A stretch of 53,005 bases of DNA from an uncultured Lachnospiraceae bacterium (GTDB lineage: Bacteria; Bacillota; Clostridia; Lachnospirales; Lachnospiraceae), in assembly GCA_947626715.1 (NCBI GenBank), contig CANQTG010000006.1, forward strand, positions 1 through 53,005, read 5' to 3'. Of this stretch, positions 8,501 to 17,336 are shown in pieces. Position 1 is the stretch's first letter. Each line of letters starts with the position of its first letter. A program made the translations under genes and the position numbers. The notes beneath the pieces are model-generated. The model saw only the letters and a list, made by a program, of their open reading frames with translations. It was not told where the DNA came from and made no database searches.

Positions 8501-9758
8501 GAATACAGTCTACGGCAGGGTCGAAAAAGGCGGCCGCGTAATAGTGCGCGACGGTCTCCACCTCCCCGTCGTCCAAAAGAAAGGCGGCCTTCATCAGGGC
8601 CTCCCCGTATCCGGTGGAGCAGGAGCGGACGATCCTCACGCCCTGCGGGAGCTTTTGATAGATGTCCTTGATCGCGCCGATCGCGGTCTTTAGGGGACTG
8701 CCGTTATTGTTGGAATAAAAGGAATACAAAAGCGAACCGTCCTGCGCGATGAGGGCGATCTTAGTCGTCGTGCTGCCCGCGTCGATACCGAGATAGCAGT
8801 CTCCGCGGTAAGAGGAGAGATCGGCGGTCTTTACGCGGTGCTTTTCGTGGCGGGCAAGGAAAGCGGCGTATTCCTCCTTTGAGGAAAAGAGCGGTTCCAT
8901 GCGCTCCACTTCAAAATCCATTTTCAGGTCGCCGGCGAGCTTCCGCGTCATTTCCTGCATGGAATAGGAGACCTCTTCCTTGTAGCTCAGCGCGGAGCCG
9001 ATCGCCGCGAACAGGTGGGAGTTGTCCGTATTTACGATATGCGCCTCGTCCAGCTTCAGGGTACGGATAAAGGCCGCCTTGAGCTCGGAGAGGAAATGCA
9101 GGGGGCCGCCGAGAAAGGCGACGTGCCCGCGTATCGGCTTCCCGCAGGCGAGCCCGCTGATCGTCTGATTGACGACCGCCTGAAAGATGGAGGCGGAGAG
9201 ATCCTCCTTCGTCGCTCCGTCGTTGATGAGCGGCTGGATATCGGATTTCGCGAAAACGCCGCAGCGCGCCGCAATGGTGTATAGCGACTTGTAATGCTTG
9301 GCGTATTCGTTTAGTCCGGTGGCGTCCGTCTGAAGGAGGGAGGCCATCTGGTCGATAAAGGAGCCGGTCCCGCCCGCGCAGATCCCGTTCATGCGCTGCT
9401 CTACGTTGCCGCCCTCAAAATAGATGATCTTAGCGTCCTCCCCGCCAAGCTCGATCGCGACGTCCGTCTGCGGCGCGAAAGTCTCTAAGGAGGCGGCGAC
9501 GGCGATCACCTCCTGCACGAAGGGGATCTGAAGATGATTGGCTAGGGTCAGCCCGCCCGAACCGGTGATGACCGGGTGCAGCGTGATATTCCCAAGCTGC
9601 CTGCAAGCGTCGGATAAGAGCGCCTCTAGAGTTTCCCGTATATTGGCAAAATGCCTTCTGTAATCCGAAAAAAGAACGGTATGTTCTTCGTTTAGGATCG
9701 CGATCTTGATCGTGGTGGAACCGATGTCGATCCCCAGATAATAATGAACGTCTTCCAT
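5517..9758 (-). CDS. Giant 2-hydroxyacyl-CoA dehydratase activase-like protein with two ASKHA ATPase domains
   Basis: A 1413-residue protein of the BadF/BadG/BcrA/BcrD-HgdC activase family fused to a DUF2229-type region. Two actin-like ATPase domains begin at GIDIGSTT (about residue 9) and [10 protein letters not shown] (about 324). Each has the cysteine pair that in HgdC binds a bridging [4Fe-4S] cluster: C127 in CAGGTGSF and C166 in [10 protein letters not shown], then C446/C450 in [10 protein letters not shown] and C485 in GTRCTVF. A further cysteine cluster CKGCTNSC lies at about 606-613. The rest (about 670 onwards) resembles DUF2229 and the dehydratase-like C-terminal part of these long activases. 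Such proteins use ATP to drive low-potential electron transfer. No dehydratase subunits adjoin it, so the partner is unknown. It has its own promoter and a terminator. Confidence 0.85.
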   Translation of the reverse strand: MEDVHYYLGIDIGSTTIKIAILNEEHTVLFSDYRRHFANIRETLEALLSDACRQLGNITLHPVITGSGGLTLANHLQIPFVQEVIAVAASLETFAPQTDVAIELGGEDAKIIYFEGGNVEQRMNGICAGGTGSFIDQMASLLQTDATGLNEYAKHYKSLYTIAARCGVFAKSDIQPLINDGATKEDLSASIFQAVVNQTISGLACGKPIRGHVAFLGGPLHFLSELKAAFIRTLKLDEAHIVNTDNSHLFAAIGSALSYKEEVSYSMQEMTRKLAGDLKMDFEVERMEPLFSSKEEYAAFLARHEKHRVKTADLSSYRGDCYLGIDAGSTTTKIALIAQDGSLLYSFYSNNNGSPLKTAIGAIKDIYQKLPQGVRIVRSCSTGYGEALMKAAFLLDDGEVETVAHYYAAAFFDPAVDCILDIGGQDMKCIKIKNHTVDSVQLNEACSSGCGSFIETFAKSLNYQVQDFAAAALFAQHPIDLGTRCTVFMNSKVKQAQKEGAEVSDISAGLAYSVIKNALFKVSDASELGRNIVVQGGTFYNDAVLRSFEKIAGCEAIRPDIAGIMGAFGAALIARERFLSEEGYRTTMLSIEQINTLQFETSMAKCKGCTNSCRLTINKFTGGRQYISGNRCERGLGKKKNANNVPNLFAYKLERIFDYEPLPADQAPRGRVGIPRVLNMYENYPFWFTFFTQLGYQVVLSPVSNRRIYELGIESIPSESECYPAKLAHGHVTWLLKQGVPFIFYPALFYERNEFEDANNHYNCPIVTSYSENIKNNIDEIRRGDVVFRNPFLSFRDLAAVTDALIREFQEIPPQEIKSAAALGWQELARAREDMRRKGEETLKYLEETGKHGIVLAGRPYHIDPEINHGIPELITSYDIAVLTEDSVSHLGRPERPLIVSDQWMYHSRLYAAASYVRTVENLDLIQLNSFGCGLDAVTTDQVNDILSGSGKIYTCLKIDEVNNLGAARIRVRSLLSALRVRARKKIGRSIQPTSIHKVAFTEEMRRDYTILCPQMSPIHFELFESAINTCGYHLEVLPNDNRHAVDVGLQYVNNDACYPSLIVVGQIMEALLSGKYDLNKVAVIMSQTGGGCRATNYIGFIRRALEKAGMAQVPVISLNLAGIESNPGFHLNAKLLTRVAYAALLGDVFMRCLYRMRPYEKVPGSAQALHRKWSEECKRFLSGRHPGFLRFSRLCRDIIREFDALPVTGMKKPRVGVVGEILVKFMPAANNHLVDLLESEGAEAVVPDLMDFMLYCFYNQIYKAENLGTSKKAALLSKAGIRAITLLRSPAASAFRRSRHFTPPADIYDLVSYAKPIVSIGNQTGEGWFLTGEMLELIHGGVCNIVCTQPFGCLPNHVVGKGVIKELRRRYPISNIVAIDYDPGASEVNQLNRIKLMLSTAHKNLKKEEAAG

Positions 9759-9796
9759 AAAATGTCACGCTTTCTTCTTATTTTCAGACTTTGACC

Positions 9797-9825
9797 ATTA
9801 TACGACAGCTTTTGACAAAATGCAA
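9797..9825 (-). promoter_or_regulatory. Promoter of the activase gene
   Basis: Reading leftward, TTGCAT (9825-9820) and TATAAT (9802-9797) are spaced by 17 nt. The -10 box is perfect and lies about 38 nt before the ATG. Confidence 0.75.
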
Positions 9826-9874
9826 TCGTTCCGCTCCCAAAATCCGCAAGGGAATCTCTGGGGAAAATCACAGG

Positions 9875-9903
9875 TTTACTTTTGCATATCTGAATGTTAG
9901 AAT
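9875..9903 (+). promoter_or_regulatory. Candidate promoter of the rhomboid-like gene cluster
   Basis: TTTACT (9875-9880) and TAGAAT (9898-9903) are 17 nt apart, 41 nt upstream of the rhomboid-like gene. The gene diverges from the activase gene, so a promoter is expected here. The boxes are only moderately close to consensus. Confidence 0.5.
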
Positions 9904-9944
9904 ATATTCGAGCCGATATTGGAAGATGATGGGAGAATCCGAAA

Positions 9945-10823
9945 ATGAAATTTTTAAATAAACTGGAAAGAAAGTTCGGCAGATATGCCGTCCATAACGC
10001 TTCGCTGATGTTGATCCTGTGCTATGCCTTCGGGTATGCGATCTCCATCGTCAACGCGGGATTTTTAAATTACCTGACCTTAAATCCCTATCTGATCCTG
10101 CACGGGCAGATCTGGCGGCTGGTGACATGGATCATCGTGCCTCCCTCGAATCTGGGGATCTTTACGATCATAATGCTGTATTTTTATTACTCGATCGGGA
10201 CGACGCTGGAGCGCACATGGGGGGCGTTCCGCTACAACCTGTTTTTGTTCGGGGGTATGCTCTTTACGGTCTTAGGCAGCTTTGTGCTGCTGGCCTACTG
10301 CTATTTCGCCTATGCGCCGGTGATCGCCGCGGCGGGAGGACGCGTCTTTTTCACGCAGGCCGCGGTCGGCTTCTTTCGGCAGTTCAGCACCTATTATGTG
10401 AATCTTTCGATCTATCTGGCGTTCGCGCTGACCTTCCCCGATATGGTGGTGTACCTGTTCTTTTTGATCCCGGTCAAGATCAAATGGCTGGGGATCTTGG
10501 ACGTGGCGCTCACGCTGTACCTGTTCTTAGTAAGCGGTATCGAGACGCGGATCGTCATCGGGGCGTCGCTGTTAAATGTGATCGTATTCTTTTTCTCCAC
10601 GCGGGAGATGATGCGTATGAGCCCTAAGCAGATACGGCGGCGTCAGGCCTTTCGTCAGGAGGTAAGGAAGAGCGCGGCGATCACCCGCCATAAATGCGCG
10701 ATCTGCGGGCGCACGGAGCTGGACGGGGCAAATCTGGAATTTCGTTTCTGCTCGAAGTGCGAAGGGAACTATGAGTATTGTCAGGATCATCTGTTCACGC
10801 ATGAACATATAAAACGGCATTGA
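9945..10823 (+). CDS. Rhomboid-like membrane protein with C-terminal zinc-ribbon, probably not a protease
   Basis: The 292-residue protein has about six hydrophobic segments in the first 225 residues, arranged as in rhomboid-family proteins, including the L1-like segment HGQIWRLVTWIIVPP. The catalytic GxSG serine motif is not seen; the corresponding region reads YYVNLSIYLAFAL, so proteolysis is doubtful. After a basic linker, a cytosolic tail carries HKCAICGRTE, FCSKCEG and YCQDHLFTHEH, a likely zinc ribbon. A GGGAG ribosome site precedes ATG 9945. It heads a tightly packed gene group including a sigma-like protein and an M16C protease. Function unknown. Confidence 0.7.
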   Translation: MKFLNKLERKFGRYAVHNASLMLILCYAFGYAISIVNAGFLNYLTLNPYLILHGQIWRLVTWIIVPPSNLGIFTIIMLYFYYSIGTTLERTWGAFRYNLFLFGGMLFTVLGSFVLLAYCYFAYAPVIAAAGGRVFFTQAAVGFFRQFSTYYVNLSIYLAFALTFPDMVVYLFFLIPVKIKWLGILDVALTLYLFLVSGIETRIVIGASLLNVIVFFFSTREMMRMSPKQIRRRQAFRQEVRKSAAITRHKCAICGRTELDGANLEFRFCSKCEGNYEYCQDHLFTHEHIKRH

Positions 10824-10834
10824 CAGGAGGCATT

Positions 10835-11584
10835 ATGGACAGAGAGGTGGCCTTTGGCCGGGCATTGGAAAAGACGAGGCAGAGAGCGAAGGAGCAGGGC
10901 AACCGGATCGGGGAAGACGAGGTGCGGGAGATCTTTTCAGAGCTTTCCCTAGAGCGGGACCAGCTTGCCCTGATCCATGAATATCTGGAAAAGCACGGGA
11001 TCGGCGTCGGGAAGGACGCGGACCTAGAGAGCTGTCTTGACGATAACGACCGGAACTATCTGGAGACGTATCTGCGCGAATTAGAGCGGATAGAGCGTGT
11101 GAGCGGCGGCGAGCTGGAAGCGGTCACGATCTCGGCGATGGCGGGGGATACGGACGCGGGAAGACGGCTGATCTCCCTGTACCTGCCGCAGGCGGCTGAT
11201 CTGGCGAAGCTGTATGCGGGACAGGGCGTTATGATGGAGGATCTGATCGGGGAGGCGAATCTGGCGCTGGCCGCGGGCGTTGAAATGCTGGGGGCGTTAG
11301 AGCATCCCTCCGAAGCGGAAGGAATGTTAGGCAGGCTGATGATGGAAGCGATGGAACGGTGTATCGCGGAGCACGTCCGTATGCACGAGATCGGGAAGGC
11401 GGCGGCGGAGCGGGTCAATAAGGTGGCGGACGCCGCGAAGGAGCTCTCGGACGCTCTGCTGCGCAAGGTGACGGCGAAGGAGCTTGCCGACGAGTCGGAT
11501 ATCCCGTTAGAGGAGATCGAGGAGGCGCTGCGGCTTTCCGCGCAGAAGATAGAAGGGATCGAAGATGAACGGGGGAAATCGTGA
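10835..11584 (+). CDS. Truncated sigma-70-like protein lacking promoter-recognition regions
   Basis: A 249-residue protein with a sigma-70 flavour. An N-terminal helical part (about 20-85) resembles regions 1.1/1.2. Residues about 111-150 (RRLISLYLPQAADLAKLYAG, then MMEDLIGEANLALAAGVE) match the core-binding part of region 2. A helical segment at about 184-235 ends in KVTAKELADESDIPLEEIEE, like region 3. The aromatic -10 recognition stretch (regions 2.3-2.4) and region 4 are absent. It therefore might bind RNA polymerase core without recognising promoters (inference). The start at 10835 is chosen for AGGAGG just upstream; an in-frame ATG at 10820 overlaps the previous stop. It overlaps the next gene by 20 nt. 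Confidence 0.65.
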   Translation: MDREVAFGRALEKTRQRAKEQGNRIGEDEVREIFSELSLERDQLALIHEYLEKHGIGVGKDADLESCLDDNDRNYLETYLRELERIERVSGGELEAVTISAMAGDTDAGRRLISLYLPQAADLAKLYAGQGVMMEDLIGEANLALAAGVEMLGALEHPSEAEGMLGRLMMEAMERCIAEHVRMHEIGKAAAERVNKVADAAKELSDALLRKVTAKELADESDIPLEEIEEALRLSAQKIEGIEDERGKS

Positions 11585-11975
11585 CTATAAATACGTGCTT
11601 CAGGATGTGAGCAGGGTATACATCGGCGCGCGGTACACGTATCAGGAGATGATGGATTCCGACGAGGTTCCCTTTAAGCTGCGGGCGATCCTAGCGCACT
11701 ATATGTTAAAGGAGGTCGCGGGCGATACGACGCCCGAGAATCATATCTTTTATATGCAGGATACGGATTTGTCCTATATGGCGTACAAGCAGTTAAAGGC
11801 GCGCTTTAAGCTGGATTTCCCGGTGCCGGAAAAGGGAGGGGGCTGGCGCTATGAGAGCGCCTACCACACGATCGACGAGATCGTGCACAACAGGGAATGG
11901 AAGGACAGGGCGGACGAGATCGTCGTGGAGGAAATGATGATAAATAAGCTCCAGATCATGGCGATGGGGCTGTAG
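11565..11975 (+). CDS. Conserved-looking small protein of unknown function
   Basis: A 136-residue soluble, mixed charged protein with no signal peptide or membrane segment. I do not recognise a family. The start overlaps the end of the sigma-like gene by 20 nt, so the two are translationally linked and likely act in the same process. Aromatic and acidic residues are frequent, and a short Gly-Gly-Gly-Trp stretch lies near residue 90. The base composition and codon use are like the neighbours, which supports it being real. Confidence 0.6.
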   Translation: MNGGNRDYKYVLQDVSRVYIGARYTYQEMMDSDEVPFKLRAILAHYMLKEVAGDTTPENHIFYMQDTDLSYMAYKQLKARFKLDFPVPEKGGGWRYESAYHTIDEIVHNREWKDRADEIVVEEMMINKLQIMAMGL

Positions 11976-12030
11976 GGATATCCCGTCCGGCGCATAGGGC
12001 CGCGGGAAAAAGAAAGGGTGAAAGACGGTT

Positions 12031-14976
12031 ATGGACAGGGAAAGATGTAGGGCATACGAGGTCATAGAGCGGCGCAGGATCGCGGAATTAAATTCCGAGG
12101 GCTGGCTGTTAAAGCATAAAAAGACGGGGGCGCGGGTCGTCCTTTTGGAAAACGACGACGAGAACAAGGTGTTTTATATCGGCTTCCGCACGCCGCCTAA
12201 GGACAGTACGGGCGTGGCGCACATACTGGAGCATTCCGTGCTCTGCGGTTCTGCGCGTTTTCCGGTCAAGGATCCCTTTATCGAGCTGGCGCAGGGCTCG
12301 CTCAATACCTTTTTGAACGCGATGACCTATCCCGACAAGACGGTCTATCCGGTCGCGAGCTGCAACGATACGGACTTCCGCAATCTTATGCATGTTTATC
12401 TGGACGCGGTCTTTTATCCGAATATCTACGCGGAGGAAAAGATCTTCCGTCAGGAGGGCTGGCACTATGAGCTCGAATCGGAGGACGACGAGCTGCGGAT
12501 CAACGGCGTGGTCTACAATGAGATGAAGGGCGCGTTTTCCTCGCCCGACGACGTGCTGGAGCGGGAGATCTTCAACTCCCTGTTCCCGGATACGCCCTAT
12601 GGCGTGGAATCCGGCGGCGATCCGGCGCATATCCCGGATCTGACATACGAAGAATTTCTGAAATTCCACGGCAGGTATTATCACCCCTCCAACAGCTATC
12701 TCTATCTGTACGGCGATATGGATATGGCGCAGCAGCTAGACTTTATCGACCGGGAATACCTGTCTCATTTTGACGCGCTGCAGATCGACTCTGGGATCGT
12801 AGAGCAGCCCGGCTTTGCGTCTCCGGCGGAGATAAAGAAGAAATATCCCATTACGGAGAGCGAACCCTTAGAGGGCAACGCTTATCTTTCCTACAACGCG
12901 GTCATAGGCACGAGCCTCGATAGAGAGCTCTATCTCGCGTTCCAGATCTTAGATTATGTGCTGTGCTCCGCGCCGGGCGCGCCGCTGAAAAAGGCGCTGG
13001 TCGACGCGGGGATCGGCAGGGATATCTACAGTATCTACGAAAACGGTATCATGCAGCCGTATTTCAGTATCGTTTCCAAGAACGCGGATATCCCGCAGAA
13101 GGAAGCGTTTGCCGAAACGGTCAGGGAAACGCTGCGGGCGCTTTGCCAAAAGGGGATCGAGAAAAAGGCGCTGCGGGCGGCGATCCATTACCATGAGTTT
13201 AAATATCGGGAAGCGGATTTCGGCTCTTATCCCAAAGGACTGATGTACGGCCTGCAGATATTGGATAGCTGGCTCTATGACGAAAGCGCGCCGTTTCTGC
13301 ACGTCGAGGCGGATGAGACCTTTGAGAGCATGAAGGAAAAGGCGCGGACGGATTATTTTGAGCGGCTGATCGAGACTTATCTGCTGGACAATCCGCACAG
13401 ATCGTTGGTGCTGGTAGAGCCGGTGCGTTCTCTGGCGGCGCAGGAAGAGGAGCGGCAGAGAAGGGAGCTGGCCGATAAAAAGGCGGCCATGAGCCGGGAG
13501 GAGATCCTGCGGATCGTCGAGCAGACAAAGGCGTTAAAGGCATATCAGGAGACGCCGGACAGCAAAGAAGCGTTGGAGACGATCCCGATGCTGCGGCGCG
13601 AGGATATGAAAAAGACCGAGGCACCGCTCTATAACCGGGAGGAAAGATACGAAGATACGCTGATCCTGCGCCATGATATCTATACGAACGGGATCGCTTA
13701 TGTGCGCCTTTTGTTCGATATCGGGCAGATACCCGGGGAATGGTTCCCCTATATCGCGGTCTATAAGGTGGCGCTGGGGCTGATGGATACCGCGCATTAT
13801 GAATATGGGGATCTCTTCCATGAGATCAATCTGTATACCGGGGGAATGACGACTTCCGTCACGACCTATACGAATGCGGACGACCCGGAGCAGGTAACGA
13901 CGATGTTCGAGATCCGCGCGAAGGTGTTTTATGAAAATCTGCCGAAGGCATTTGCGCTGATGCAGGAGATGATACTGGAAACGGCGCTGGGAGATGAGAA
14001 GCGTCTGCACGAGATCGTCAGCGAGGCGCGCTCGAGAGTGCAGGCCGGATTTATGAACGCGGGGCATTCTCTGGCGGCGCTGCGGGCCATGTCCTATTTC
14101 TCAAAGGCGGCGGCCATCTCCGAGCAGTTTAACGGCCTGCCGATGTACCGGCTGTTAGAGGATATCGACGATCATTTTGAGGAGAGGAAGGACGATCTGA
14201 TCGCCCGCCTGAACATGCTGACGGCGATGATCTTCCGGCCCGAGAATCTGACGGTGGATCTCACGGCGGAAAAGGCGAGCTGCCCGCAGCTAAAGGAGCT
14301 GGTGCGGATGCTGCGCGCTTCCCTCCATACGGAGGAGGTAAAAAAAGAGACGTACGCGCCGAAGCTGCGCGTCAAAAACGAGGGGCTTTTGTCCTCCTCG
14401 CAGATCCAGTATGTGTGCCGCGCCGGGAATTTCTTAAAAAAAGGCTTTCGCTATACGGGCGCGCTGCGTGTATTAAAGGTGATGATGAGCTATGAATATC
14501 TCTGGAATCAGGTGCGCGTAAAGGGCGGGGCGTACGGCTGCATGTGCAATTTCGGGAAATCGGGGGACAGCTATTTTGTATCCTACCGCGATCCGAATCT
14601 GGAGAAAACGATAGCGGCCTTTGAAGGCGCGCCCGGCTTTGTCAGGGGATTTGAGGCGGACGAACGCGCCATGACAAAATTTATCATCGGGGCGGTCAGC
14701 GAGAGCGATATGCCGCTGACGCCGCAGGCAAAGGGCGCGCGCAGCCTCTCGGCGTATTTAACGAAGGTAAGTTATGAGGATCTGCAGAGGGAAAGGGATG
14801 AAATGCTTGGCGCGCACGTCCCCGAGATACGCGCTCTGGCGGATTATTTGGACGCCTTTTTATCCGACAACTGCCTGTGCGTAGTGGGCAGCGAAGGGAA
14901 GCTGAAGGAGCAGGAAGCTATGTTCGACGTGCTCGACCATCTCTCCGGCGGCGGAAAGCGGGAGGAGGGTCTATGA
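12031..14976 (+). CDS. M16C-family zinc metalloprotease (PreP-like)
   Basis: A 981-residue protein of the presequence-protease branch of M16 metallopeptidases. The inverted zinc motif HxxEH is seen as HILEH at residues 64-68, with the probable third ligand E164 in NGVVYNEMKG. The family substrate binding domain ends with the characteristic C-terminal half containing RVKGGAYGCMC. Length fits PreP/Ym65-like proteases that enclose and degrade peptides of up to a few dozen residues. No signal peptide is seen, so it is probably cytoplasmic. RBS-like AAAGGGTG precedes ATG 12031. The last 4 nt overlap the start of the next gene (ATGA). Confidence 0.92.
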   Translation: MDRERCRAYEVIERRRIAELNSEGWLLKHKKTGARVVLLENDDENKVFYIGFRTPPKDSTGVAHILEHSVLCGSARFPVKDPFIELAQGSLNTFLNAMTYPDKTVYPVASCNDTDFRNLMHVYLDAVFYPNIYAEEKIFRQEGWHYELESEDDELRINGVVYNEMKGAFSSPDDVLEREIFNSLFPDTPYGVESGGDPAHIPDLTYEEFLKFHGRYYHPSNSYLYLYGDMDMAQQLDFIDREYLSHFDALQIDSGIVEQPGFASPAEIKKKYPITESEPLEGNAYLSYNAVIGTSLDRELYLAFQILDYVLCSAPGAPLKKALVDAGIGRDIYSIYENGIMQPYFSIVSKNADIPQKEAFAETVRETLRALCQKGIEKKALRAAIHYHEFKYREADFGSYPKGLMYGLQILDSWLYDESAPFLHVEADETFESMKEKARTDYFERLIETYLLDNPHRSLVLVEPVRSLAAQEEERQRRELADKKAAMSREEILRIVEQTKALKAYQETPDSKEALETIPMLRREDMKKTEAPLYNREERYEDTLILRHDIYTNGIAYVRLLFDIGQIPGEWFPYIAVYKVALGLMDTAHYEYGDLFHEINLYTGGMTTSVTTYTNADDPEQVTTMFEIRAKVFYENLPKAFALMQEMILETALGDEKRLHEIVSEARSRVQAGFMNAGHSLAALRAMSYFSKAAAISEQFNGLPMYRLLEDIDDHFEERKDDLIARLNMLTAMIFRPENLTVDLTAEKASCPQLKELVRMLRASLHTEEVKKETYAPKLRVKNEGLLSSSQIQYVCRAGNFLKKGFRYTGALRVLKVMMSYEYLWNQVRVKGGAYGCMCNFGKSGDSYFVSYRDPNLEKTIAAFEGAPGFVRGFEADERAMTKFIIGAVSESDMPLTPQAKGARSLSAYLTKVSYEDLQRERDEMLGAHVPEIRALADYLDAFLSDNCLCVVGSEGKLKEQEAMFDVLDHLSGGGKREEGL

Positions 14977-16178
14977 AAGGACGGCGTTTTCTGAGCCTGA
15001 CGGCCGCCCTGCTTGCGGCCGCTGTCCTGACGGCCTGCGGCGCGGAAAACGGGACGGAGGGGATAGAAGAGCTCGCCTATACGGAAAGCGCCCCTGCGGC
15101 GTACGATATGGCGCAGACCGCGCCTGTGGCTGCGGGCGCGGATATGGGGGATCCGTGGGAAGTGGAAGCACCCGTAGAGGATGCCGCGGCGGAGGAAGAG
15201 AGCGAAGCGGCGCTTTTAGAGGAAGGGACTGGCGGCGCGGCGGCTTTGGCGGAAAGCGGCGGGAACGGCGCCGTTTCCAAAAAGCTGATCCGAAACGCGC
15301 AGATGGAGCTGGAAACGCGGGATTATGATACGCTGCTTGCCTATATCACGCGGCAGACGCAGGAGTTTGGCGGCTATGTGGAAACGCTGTCCGTGAGCGG
15401 TCAGGCGCAGGAGGGGAATCGGTATGCCGAGATGACGCTGCGCGTGCCGCAGGATAAGCTGGACGGGCTTTTGGACGGCGTCAGCGGGCAGTCCAATGTC
15501 GTTTACCGCAGGGAATCGGTGCAGGACGTGACGTTGCAGTATGTGGATCTGGATACCCATAAAAGATCGCTGCTGACGGAGAGGGACCGTCTGTTAGAGC
15601 TTTTGGAAAAGGCGGAAACGGTGTCGGATCTGATCGAGATCGAGAGCAGGCTCTCGGAGGTGCGCTATCAGATCGAAAGTCTGGAAGAAAAGCTGCGCAT
15701 GATCGACGATCAGGTGGATTACAGTACGGTCTCCATGACGATACGGGAAGTGAAGCTGTATACGCCCGCGGAGGAAAAGGGGCTCTGGAAGCGTATGACA
15801 GAGGGCTTCTCGGGCAATGTGACGCGGCTGATATGGGATATCGAGGATCTGTTCGTCGCGCTGTTTGCCGCTCTGCCCTATCTTCTGGCATGGGCCGCGG
15901 CGATCCTCTGCGTCGCGCTTTTGATCCGTCTGCTGGGCGGAGCCCTCCGCAGGCGGCGCGCTAAAAAGCGGGCCAAAAAGCGGAGCGAAGGGGAGCGGGA
16001 GGCGGCGTATGAGATCGTACCGGATAAAGAGGCAGCGCATGAGACAGGATTGGACAAAGAATCGGCGCGTGAGGCGGTACCGGACGGGGAAGCAATGAGT
16101 CAGGAAGCGAGCGGGGAGGCACCGAGGCGGGAGACGAGCGAAAAAGCAGAGGAAGGACAGAATGGAAGAACAGTTTAA
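14973..16178 (+). CDS. DUF4349 lipoprotein with membrane segment and charged tail
   Basis: The 401-residue product starts with a lipoprotein signal (MKGRRFLSLTAALLAAAVLT then ACG), giving a lipidated cysteine near residue 22. A DUF4349 domain spans about 100-270, including KKLIRNAQMELETRDYDTLL and a heptad-rich coiled coil. A hydrophobic helix follows at about 295-325, then a highly charged Glu/Lys/Ala tail with repeated EA(A/V)PD or DKEA units. It is therefore tethered at both ends to the membrane, with the DUF4349 domain outside. Function unknown; DUF4349 proteins are common in Firmicutes. The start is on an ATGA overlap with the protease gene, and GGAGG lies just upstream. It overlaps era by 17 nt. 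Confidence 0.85.
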   Translation: MKGRRFLSLTAALLAAAVLTACGAENGTEGIEELAYTESAPAAYDMAQTAPVAAGADMGDPWEVEAPVEDAAAEEESEAALLEEGTGGAAALAESGGNGAVSKKLIRNAQMELETRDYDTLLAYITRQTQEFGGYVETLSVSGQAQEGNRYAEMTLRVPQDKLDGLLDGVSGQSNVVYRRESVQDVTLQYVDLDTHKRSLLTERDRLLELLEKAETVSDLIEIESRLSEVRYQIESLEEKLRMIDDQVDYSTVSMTIREVKLYTPAEEKGLWKRMTEGFSGNVTRLIWDIEDLFVALFAALPYLLAWAAAILCVALLIRLLGGALRRRRAKKRAKKRSEGEREAAYEIVPDKEAAHETGLDKESAREAVPDGEAMSQEASGEAPRRETSEKAEEGQNGRTV

Positions 16179-17061
16179 GGCGGGCTTCGCGGCCCTGATC
16201 GGACGCCCGAACGTAGGCAAATCGACGCTGATGAACCATATCGTCGGACAGAAGATCGCCATCACTTCAAATAAGCCCCAGACGACAAGAGGACGGATAC
16301 GGGCGGTCTGTAATATGCAGGAGGGGCAGATCGTGTTCCTCGATACGCCCGGGATCCATAAGGCGAAAAACAAGCTGGGCGACTATATGGTGGGCGTGGC
16401 GCAGCAGGCGGCCCGCGATGTGGACGTGGTGCTCTGGCTGGTGGAGCCTTCCACCTTTATCGGGGCGGGGGAGCGTCATATCATGGAGACGCTGAAGAAG
16501 AACAGCGCGCCCGTCATACTTGTTATCAATAAGATCGACACGGTCAAAAAGGAAGACGTGCTCCGCTTTATCGACCGATACCGTCAGGAGATGGAGTTCG
16601 CGGAGATCGTACCGGTCTCGGCCCTGAAGGGGGACAATATCAAGGAGCTGCTTTCCTGCATTATGAAATATCTGCCGGAGGGTCCGGCCTTTTACGATGA
16701 GAATACGGTCACGGATCAGCCGGAGCGCCAGATCGTAGCGGAGCTGATACGGGAAAAGGCGCTGCGCTGTCTGGAGGACGAGATTCCGCACGGCATCGCC
16801 GTCTCGATCGAGAATATGCGCTACCGCAGGCGGATCGTGGAGATCGAGGCGACGATCGTATGCGAAAGGGAATCCCATAAAGGGATCGTCATCGGAAAAG
16901 GCGGGAGTATGCTCAAAAAGATCGGCTCGCAGGCGCGCGCGGATATCGAGGATATGCTTCAGAAACAGGTCAATCTCCAGCTCTGGGTGAAGGTAAAAAA
17001 GGACTGGAGGGACAGCGAATTTCTCCTGAAAAACTTCGGCTACCGGAAAGACGAGATCTGA
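16162..17061 (+). CDS. era: GTPase Era, 16S rRNA-binding ribosome assembly factor
   Basis: A 299-residue Era of normal length. GTPase motifs are G1 GRPNVGKST, switch/G3 DTPGI, G4 NKID and G5 SALKG, followed by a C-terminal KH domain (GIVIGKGGSMLKKIG) that binds the 3' end of 16S rRNA. It acts in 30S subunit maturation. It sits in the conserved era-(yqzL)-recO order of Firmicutes. The start overlaps the end of the DUF4349 gene by 17 nt, so it is probably in the same transcript. Confidence 0.97.
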   Translation: MEEQFKAGFAALIGRPNVGKSTLMNHIVGQKIAITSNKPQTTRGRIRAVCNMQEGQIVFLDTPGIHKAKNKLGDYMVGVAQQAARDVDVVLWLVEPSTFIGAGERHIMETLKKNSAPVILVINKIDTVKKEDVLRFIDRYRQEMEFAEIVPVSALKGDNIKELLSCIMKYLPEGPAFYDENTVTDQPERQIVAELIREKALRCLEDEIPHGIAVSIENMRYRRRIVEIEATIVCERESHKGIVIGKGGSMLKKIGSQARADIEDMLQKQVNLQLWVKVKKDWRDSEFLLKNFGYRKDEI

Positions 17062-17162
17062 GGGGACAGAAAAATTTGGAAGGAATCCGAACCGGCTTAT
17101 ATGCATAGGAAAAGAAAAATGTGCAGACTCTACTATTACAGATACGACAGGGGGCGCACAGG

Positions 17163-17336
17163 ATGAAAGCAGTAAGCGAGTGGGAGAGATTTTTTCATTC
17201 CGGCAAGGTTACGGATTATCTGGCGTTTAAGGAGAAGGAGACCAGAGAAGAAGAGGCGGAGAGGACGGGCAAAGGGCTTTATGCAGGATTTCGTGACAGT
17301 GACAGGCATGGTGATCAAGACCGCTTTCGTGGGTGA
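17163..17336 (+). CDS. YqzL-like small protein
   Basis: A 57-residue protein beginning MKAVSEWERFFHSGKVTDYL, resembling the YqzL small-protein family that lies between era and recO in Bacillus and Clostridia. The core (about W7 to K23) is the shared part; the C-terminal tail is highly charged and read in another frame than recO, which it overlaps by 56 nt. The start is supported by an AGGGGG motif 11 nt upstream. Function unknown. Confidence 0.6.
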   Translation: MKAVSEWERFFHSGKVTDYLAFKEKETREEEAERTGKGLYAGFRDSDRHGDQDRFRG

